Positions 1 through 5,303 of a stretch of 5,303 nucleotides of DNA are shown here, piece after piece (positions within the stretch are counted from its first letter, which is position 1; the number at the start of each line of letters is the position of its first letter). The stretch covers positions 1-5,303 of the forward strand of contig CAJJOO010000126.1 of assembly GCA_905193395.1 (NCBI GenBank), given 5' to 3'. Source of the DNA: an uncultured Porphyromonadaceae bacterium. GTDB lineage: Bacteria > Bacteroidota > Bacteroidia > Bacteroidales > Muribaculaceae. The position numbers and the translations under genes were made by a program. The notes beneath the pieces were generated by a model. It saw nothing but the letters and a program-made list of their open reading frames with translations, made no database searches and was not told the origin of the DNA.

Positions 1-113
1 CCACCGCCGATAGCGGCGCCCTTGCCTGTATTAGTCCATGTCTTGCAACCGGTTTCACCGAAAAGCATTACGCCGCACACCAGTGCAACGCAGGAAATTT
101 TAAGAAGTTTCAT
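1..113 (-). CDS. Small lipoprotein, probably glycine-zipper / OmpA-family (YiaD-like), 3' part outside window
   Basis: Reading the minus strand from the ATG at 113 gives 37 codons that stay open to the window edge. The N-terminus (MKLLKISCVALVCGVMLFG) is a typical lipoprotein signal: Lys2 and Lys5, a hydrophobic core at about residues 6-18, then ETG-Cys23 as the likely lipidation site. The lipobox is loose (Glu at -3), which Bacteroidota tolerate. Cys23 is followed by KTWTNT, not by the acidic residues of a surface-export signal, so a periplasm-facing outer-membrane anchor is my inference. Residues 30-38 (GKGAAIGGG) look like the start of a glycine zipper, as seen after the signal peptide in many Bacteroidota OmpA-family lipoproteins, but the OmpA domain itself would lie outside the window. 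The gene is divergent from the EamA transporter and probably unrelated to it. The lipoprotein call is firm; the family is tentative. Confidence 0.75.
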   Translation of the reverse strand, partial: MKLLKISCVALVCGVMLFGETGCKTWTNTGKGAAIGG

Positions 114-163
114 AGTTTTATGTTTGTTATGGTTAAATGTCAGAGGAGTGTGTTTTCTATATG

Positions 164-171
164 CAAAATTA
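164..171 (-). promoter_or_regulatory. Candidate Bacteroidota -7 promoter element for the lipoprotein gene
   Basis: The minus strand reads TAATTTTG here, an exact match to the Bacteroidota primary-sigma -7 consensus TAnnTTTG, about 50 nt upstream of the lipoprotein ATG at 113. I see no good TTTG -33 box at the expected distance (around 190-196), only a T-rich stretch. The leader would be roughly 40 nt and AT-rich, with no Shine-Dalgarno. An exact 8-mer in AT-rich DNA can arise by chance, so the support is its match plus its position. Confidence 0.45.
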
Positions 172-191
172 CAAATTAGGTATTAAAAAAG

Positions 192-223
192 TTTCATCGT
201 GTGGAAAAAATTAATTAATTTTG
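192..223 (+). promoter_or_regulatory. Candidate Bacteroidota promoter (-33/-7) for the EamA transporter
   Basis: TAATTTTG at 216-223 matches the TAnnTTTG -7 consensus exactly. A TTTC at 192-195, one base off the TTTG -33 box, precedes it with a 20-nt spacer, within the usual range. Transcription would start near 230, giving a leader of about 30 nt to the ATG at 260. It shares its -33 zone with the oppositely oriented lipoprotein promoter, so the two may compete or be co-regulated (inference). Confidence 0.5.
207..222. repeat. Perfect 16-bp AT-rich palindrome over the transporter -7 element
   Basis: AAAATTAATTAATTTT equals its own reverse complement over all 16 bases, and the symmetry breaks at 206/223. 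It covers all but the last base of the candidate -7 element of the EamA promoter. A palindrome in that place could be an operator for a dimeric regulator, but simple A/T sequence makes palindromes easily, so the palindrome is certain and its function is not. Confidence 0.5.
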
Positions 224-259
224 TTGCCGTAACCAATAACACCAACCTTTACTTTCTAT

Positions 260-1189
260 ATGAAAGGAAACACAACACGGTCTCATAACGGCAAAGCCAC
301 GGCCCTTGCCCATCTCGGTGCGCTTCTCTGCATCTCGGTCTGGGGCATATCGTTCGTATCGACCAAAGTGCTGCTGAACAATGGCATGCAGCCGGTGGAA
401 ATATATATATACCGATTCACTCTGGCATATCTTATCATCCTGTTCATCGGCCACAAACAATGGTTCTGCCACAACTGGCGTGACGAGGGCCTGATGGCGC
501 TATGCGGCCTGCTGGCAGGGAGCATCTACTTCCTGGCCGAGAATTTCGGGCTTCAATACACCCTGGTGTCGAACGTGTCGCTGCTGACGTCGACCTCGCC
601 GCTGATTACGGCGATGCTGGTCGGGCTGCTGTACAAGAGCGACCGTCCGGGCAAAGGGATGATAATAGGGTCGCTGGTGGCGTTCACGGGCGTAGGCTGC
701 GTGATATTCAACAGCAGTTTCAGCCTTGAAATCAATCCGTTGGGTGACATGCTGTCGATACTGGCGGCATTCAGTTGGGCGTTTTACAGCCTGATACTGA
801 AAAAACTCAACGCCACATACGACGTGTGGATGATCACGCGCAAGACATTTTTTTACGGCGTGGTGACGGCGCTGCCGTTCCTGCTGATAGAGCCTTCGAC
901 ATATAGTCCGTCCGCCATCGTCAATAACGGCGCAGTGCTGGGCAACCTGCTGTTCCTGGGACTGGGCGCGTCGCTGCTGGCATATATCCTGTGGGCAGAG
1001 ACAGTGAAGTCTCTTGGAGCCGTCAAGGCCAACAACTATATGTATCTGCAACCTGTAATCACACTGATATTCTCCGTGATATTCCTGCACGAAACGGTGT
1101 CGATAGTAGGCATCACGGGCTGTGTGCTGATACTCGGCGGCCTGTGGCTGGGGGATTACCTCACGCGCCGCATGAAGATGCGGCAGTAG
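260..1189 (+). CDS. EamA/DMT-superfamily membrane transporter, 309 aa
   Basis: This is an inner-membrane protein with the usual length (about 300 aa) and ten-helix plan of the EamA (RhaT/YdcZ-like) drug/metabolite transporters. Hydrophobic segments fall at about 16-35, 47-64, 77-94, 103-124, 133-150, 163-181, 196-210, 224-246, 258-277 and 281-299, forming two EamA repeats. Repeat 1 opens with the typical WGISFVSTK (28-36). The 'many P' helix motif appears twice, as LLTSTSPLITAMLVG (108-122) and YLQPVITLIFSVIFLHE (262-278). A basic tail (RRMKMRQ) fits a cytoplasmic C-terminus. EamA members mostly export small metabolites or amino acids, but the substrate cannot be read from sequence. The ATG at 260 is chosen because it places a short polar N-terminus before helix 1; no Shine-Dalgarno is visible, as is common in Bacteroidota. 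The 3' end overlaps hutI on the other strand by 29 bp. A role in histidine metabolism is not supported beyond adjacency. Confidence 0.93.
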   Translation: MKGNTTRSHNGKATALAHLGALLCISVWGISFVSTKVLLNNGMQPVEIYIYRFTLAYLIILFIGHKQWFCHNWRDEGLMALCGLLAGSIYFLAENFGLQYTLVSNVSLLTSTSPLITAMLVGLLYKSDRPGKGMIIGSLVAFTGVGCVIFNSSFSLEINPLGDMLSILAAFSWAFYSLILKKLNATYDVWMITRKTFFYGVVTALPFLLIEPSTYSPSAIVNNGAVLGNLLFLGLGASLLAYILWAETVKSLGAVKANNYMYLQPVITLIFSVIFLHETVSIVGITGCVLILGGLWLGDYLTRRMKMRQ

Positions 1190-2426
1190 GCTCGCCACGC
1201 AGCAGGACGGTGCGGATAAGCGGCTCGGTGTAGGCGTATGGAATGTAGGCCGGGTCGGAAAAATAATTCTTATAAATAATCAGGGAAGCGGCTTTGCCCG
1301 GAGTGACGGAGCCGTGGGTGGTTTCGACGCCCATTGCGACGGCGCCGTTGAAGGTCACGGCATTGAAGGCCTCGGCGGGGCGCAAACGCATCTTTATGCA
1401 GCCCAAGGACATGACAAAAGGCATCGAGCCGGAAGGCGACGAGCCGGGATTGCGGTCGCTGGCCAGGGCGAGGATACAGCCGGCGGTGACGGCTGCACGG
1501 GCGTCGCCGTAGGGCATGCCGAGGAAAAACGAGGCGCCGGGAAGCATCGTGGCGACAGTCGAAGACGAGGCCAGCAGGGCGAACTCCTCGGCTCCGGCGC
1601 GTTCGAGGTGGTCGACGGACAGTGCGCCGAAGGCCACGCCGGTCTGAGTACCGCCTGAGCGGGTCAGTTCATCGGCATGGATTTTGGGACGGAGTCCCAG
1701 CGGGGCGGCGGCGCGCAGGATGTCGGCGGTCTGATCCGGGGTGAAGAATCCGCGGTCGCAGAACACGTCGACGAAATCGGCGATGCCGGTGCGGGCCACC
1801 TCGGGCAGCATAACATCAATTATTTGACGTACGTACTCGTCCTGACGGCCGGCGAAAGCCCTGCCGACGGCATGCGCGCCAAGGAATGTAGCGCGTATTT
1901 CCATACCGGGGACATCGCGGCGCAGACGGTCGATGACACGCAGCATCTTGAGTTCGGATTCGAGCGAGAGGCCGTAGCCGGTCTTGATTTCAATTGCTCC
2001 GGTGCCGGTGGCGGCGGCTTCCATGAGGCGGCGGCGTGCATCAAGGTACAATTCGTCCTCGGAGGTGACAGCGAGCAGGTCGGCGGAATTTAGTATACCG
2101 CCGCCGCGTGCGGCAATCTGCTCGTAAGTGAGGCCGTTGATTTTGTCGACGAACTCGCCCTGGCGGCTGCCGGCATATACGATGTGAGTGTGACTGTCGC
2201 AGAAAGCGGGGGCCACGATGGCGCCGCGTGCATCGATAACCAGGTCGCAGGAATTGTCGGCAGGACAGGCGTCCATGGTGCCGAAGCCGGCAATGAGGCC
2301 GTCGGCGGCCAGGAGCCATGCGCCGGAAAGTGCCTCGACGGAATTCAGCGCCTCGCCACGCAGAGGCTGCGCGCCGACGGGCTGAATTCCGTAAAGCAGA
2401 CCGATATTTTTAATTAAAGTCTTCAT
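1161..2426 (-). CDS. hutI: Imidazolonepropionase (histidine degradation), 421 aa
   Basis: HutI (EC 3.5.2.7) is a cytosolic metal-dependent amidohydrolase that opens the ring of 4-imidazolone-5-propanoate to give N-formimino-L-glutamate. The full set of active-site motifs is visible: metal ligands His79 and His81 (SHTH), His250 (KIHADEL) and Asp324 (ASDRNPGSSP); also GAH185, Glu253, His273 and the family loop GGGI (108-111) that contacts substrate. Length is normal for the family. I start at the ATG at 2426 (MKTLIKNIG), which overlaps the hutH stop by 17 nt. An in-frame TTG at 2438 would add only four residues (MSPA), and neither start has a clear Shine-Dalgarno, so translation is probably coupled to hutH. 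The C-terminal PTAASSCGA lies beyond the usual last strand and is encoded largely by the 29 bp shared with the convergent EamA gene. A 12-bp inverted repeat sits in codons 12-30. Confidence 0.97.
   Translation of the reverse strand: MKTLIKNIGLLYGIQPVGAQPLRGEALNSVEALSGAWLLAADGLIAGFGTMDACPADNSCDLVIDARGAIVAPAFCDSHTHIVYAGSRQGEFVDKINGLTYEQIAARGGGILNSADLLAVTSEDELYLDARRRLMEAAATGTGAIEIKTGYGLSLESELKMLRVIDRLRRDVPGMEIRATFLGAHAVGRAFAGRQDEYVRQIIDVMLPEVARTGIADFVDVFCDRGFFTPDQTADILRAAAPLGLRPKIHADELTRSGGTQTGVAFGALSVDHLERAGAEEFALLASSSTVATMLPGASFFLGMPYGDARAAVTAGCILALASDRNPGSSPSGSMPFVMSLGCIKMRLRPAEAFNAVTFNGAVAMGVETTHGSVTPGKAASLIIYKNYFSDPAYIPYAYTEPLIRTVLLRGEPTAASSCGA
1167..1184. other. Perfect 7-bp hairpin inside the convergent gene overlap
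   Basis: GCCGCAT (1167-1173), a 4-nt loop GAAG (1174-1177; CTTC on the other strand) and ATGCGGC (1178-1184) form a perfect stem. It lies wholly inside the 29 bp shared by the last codons of the EamA gene and hutI, so both transcripts carry it at their 3' ends. Neither strand has a T-tract after the stem, so it does not qualify as a standard intrinsic terminator. It might act as an RNA 3'-end stabiliser or a weak bidirectional stop, or be coincidence. Confidence 0.4.
2338..2392. repeat. 12-bp perfect inverted repeat near the 5' end of hutI
   Basis: ACGGAATTCAGC (2338-2349) and GCTGAATTCCGT (2381-2392) are exact reverse complements separated by 31 nt. Inside the spacer a second small stem, GCCTC (2350-2354) with GAGGC (2363-2367), could form. 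On the hutI mRNA the structure starts about 35 nt after the A of the ATG and would enclose codons for roughly residues 12-30, a variable N-terminal part of HutI. The repeat is certain; a regulatory role is a guess. Confidence 0.6.
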
Positions 2427-3902
2427 CGCCGGTGACAAATTCGACCGATTTCTCGATAAGGGGATACATCACGGTGTCGTTGACAACGAAGGGCACCAGG
2501 CGGCGGTAGCGGGCCACCCAGTCCTCGATAAGGGACGAGGAACGGAGCGGGCGGCGGAATTCGAGCGCCTGGGCGGCATTGAAGAGTTCGATTCCGAGGA
2601 CACGGTAGGTGTTCAGGACCACCTGACGGAGTTTTACGGCTGAATTGGCACCCATCGAAACGTGGTCCTCCTGGCCCTGGGAAGAGGGGATGGAATCGCA
2701 ACTTGCGGGCCAGCAGAGGCCCTTGTTGCGGCTCACAATCGAGGCGGCTGCATACTGAGGAATCATGAAACCGCTGTTCAGGCCCGGCTTAGCCACCAGG
2801 AACGAGGGCAGGCCGCGCTTGCCGGAGATGAGACAGTAGACGCGGCGCTCGCTGATGTTGGCGAGTTCGCTGAGGGCGACAGCCAGGAAATCCATGGGCA
2901 GGGCGATGGGCTCGCCGTGGAAATTTCCGGCCGAAACAATCATGTCGAGTTCGGGGAAGACGGTGGGATTGTCTGTCGGCGCGTTGATTTCATCCTCGAT
3001 GACAGAGGCCACGTGGGCCAGAGTGTCCTTGAAAGCGCCGTGAACCTGGGGAACGCATCGGAAGGAATAAGGGTCCTGGACGTGTTCCTTGTGGCGTGCC
3101 ACAATCTCGCTGCCCCGGAGCATCTCGCGGACGGCGGCGGCGGTCTCAATCTGGCCGCGGTGGTGACGGACACGGTTCACGGGGTCGGAGAAAGGCTCGA
3201 TGCGTCCGTCGAAGGCGTCGAGGGAAAGAGCGGCAAGACGGTCAGCAAGGCGCCCGATGCGACGTGCGCGGATGACGCTCCACACGCCATAGGCGCTCAT
3301 GAACTGAGTGCCGTTGAGCAACGCCAGACCCTCCTTTGATTTCAACTGCACGGGGGCGAGACCAAGTTCGTCCATCACCTCGGCGGCCGGACGGAGTTCA
3401 CCTTTATAATATACATCGCCGAGACCGAGTATGGGCAGGCAGAGGCATGCCAGGGGCGAAAGATCGCCGCTGGCACCGAGGGAACCCTGGTCGCAGACGC
3501 GCGGCACAATGCCGAGATTGAACATGTCGAGGAGGCGCTGCACGGTCTCGACCTGCACACCCGAGTTGCCGTAACTGAGCGACTGGGCCTTGAGCAGAAG
3601 CATGAGCCGGACAATCTCGTCGGGGACACGCTCGCCGATGCTGCACGCATGGGACATGACGAGGTTGCGCTGCAGGTCGGCCAGGCGGGTGCTGTCGATG
3701 GAAATGTTGCAGAGCGAGCCGAACCCGGTGGTGATGCCGTAGATGGGTTCGGATGCCGTTTCCATTTTCTCGTCGAGATAGCGGCGGCAGCGGCTGATGC
3801 GTTCAATGGCATCGTCGCTGAGAGCGAGGGTGTAGCCGCCGTCCATAATCTCGGCTACACGACCGATGGTGAGGCGCTCGGCCGAAATATAATGTATCTT
3901 GT

Positions 3903-3906
<4 letters not shown>
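2410..3906 (-). CDS. hutH: Histidine ammonia-lyase, 498 aa
   Basis: HutH (EC 4.3.1.3) removes ammonia from L-histidine to give trans-urocanate, the first step of the Hut pathway; the family is a cytosolic homotetramer. The Ala145-Ser146-Gly147 triad within GSLGASGDLSPLA (141-153) is the sequence that cyclises to the MIO electrophile. Other expected active-site residues are present and nearly co-numbered with the Pseudomonas putida enzyme: Tyr56 (YGITTGFG), His86 (MSHACSIGE), Asn198 (LLNGTQ), Tyr280 and Arg283 (DPYSFR), Phe329 (GNFHGEP) and Glu414 (QGQEDHVS). The His86 neighbourhood and QVHGA (287-291) favour histidine over phenylalanine or tyrosine as substrate, and placement between hutU and hutI supports it. 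The ATG at 3906 overlaps the hutU stop as ATGA, which fixes the start; there is no separate Shine-Dalgarno. The 498-aa length is usual, and no truncation or missing residue is seen. Confidence 0.98.

Positions 3907-5303
<1,397 letters not shown>

Noticed and set aside
161..214. Small plus-strand open frame of 17 codons (MQNYKLGIKK...) before the EamA gene, a possible leader peptide
   Set aside because: It lies upstream of the candidate -7 element at 216-223, so it would not be on that transcript, and it has no ribosome site or meaningful composition.
154..262. Direct repeat TTTCTATATG at 154-163 and 253-262, the second copy including the EamA start codon
   Set aside because: Only 10 bp in AT-rich DNA, with no further copies seen and no extension of the match; chance is a sufficient explanation.
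400..411. Short AT dinucleotide run in the EamA gene
   Set aside because: About five repeats, encoding the in-frame IYIY of helix 2; no sign of expansion.
848..854. Run of seven T in the EamA gene as a possible slippage or phase-variation site
   Set aside because: The frame is intact, the run encodes ordinary membrane-segment residues, and seven is short for phase variation.
500..1198. Minus-strand open frame of 232 codons across the EamA gene
   Set aside because: The product is rich in His, Gln and Arg with no recognisable fold, and it lies against a clear ten-helix transporter gene. It also continues past the hutI 3' end, which an added gene would have to share.
2662..3339. Open frame of 225 codons on the plus strand opposite hutH
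   Set aside because: Same codon-register antisense effect as for hutU; the product has no recognisable domain and hutH is complete across it.

Overview
This window looks like ordinary chromosome from a Bacteroidales-type bacterium (phylum Bacteroidota). Four things point there: two matches to the Bacteroidota -7 promoter element (TAnnTTTG) in the only intergenic gap, the absence of Shine-Dalgarno sequences before the genes, a urocanase whose visible part resembles the long Bacteroidetes/animal branch, and GC-rich genes around an AT-rich spacer. The GC-rich coding sequence would fit a Muribaculaceae- or Alistipes-like genome better than classical Bacteroides, but the genus is a guess.

Layout. 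Bases 1-113 (minus) hold the first 37 codons of a small lipoprotein, probably of the glycine-zipper/OmpA (YiaD-like) type, cut by the window edge. Bases 114-259 are an AT-rich divergent promoter region with a candidate promoter on each strand and a 16-bp palindrome. Bases 260-1189 (plus) encode a complete ten-helix EamA/DMT-family transporter. From 5303 down to 1161 (minus) runs a tightly packed histidine-utilisation operon, transcribed hutU (urocanate hydratase, N-terminus outside the window), hutH (histidine ammonia-lyase), hutI (imidazolonepropionase). No stretch longer than about 150 bases lacks a gene.

The three hut enzymes act in sequence: HutH deaminates L-histidine to trans-urocanate, HutU hydrates urocanate to imidazolonepropionate, and HutI opens the ring to N-formimino-L-glutamate. 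hutU and hutH overlap by ATGA, and hutH and hutI overlap by 17 nt, so all three are probably co-transcribed and translationally coupled. The enzyme that consumes formiminoglutamate (formiminotransferase FTCD, HutG or HutF) is not in the window; upstream of hutU is the first place to look. The operon runs head-on into the transporter gene: the 3' ends of hutI and the EamA gene overlap by 29 bp, and a perfect 7-bp hairpin lies inside that overlap.

I found no evidence of a new system, mobile element, CRISPR array or RNA gene. The observations worth a second look are small-scale: the convergent overlap with its hairpin, a perfect 12-bp inverted repeat just inside hutI, the palindrome over the transporter promoter, and a possible active-site difference in HutU.
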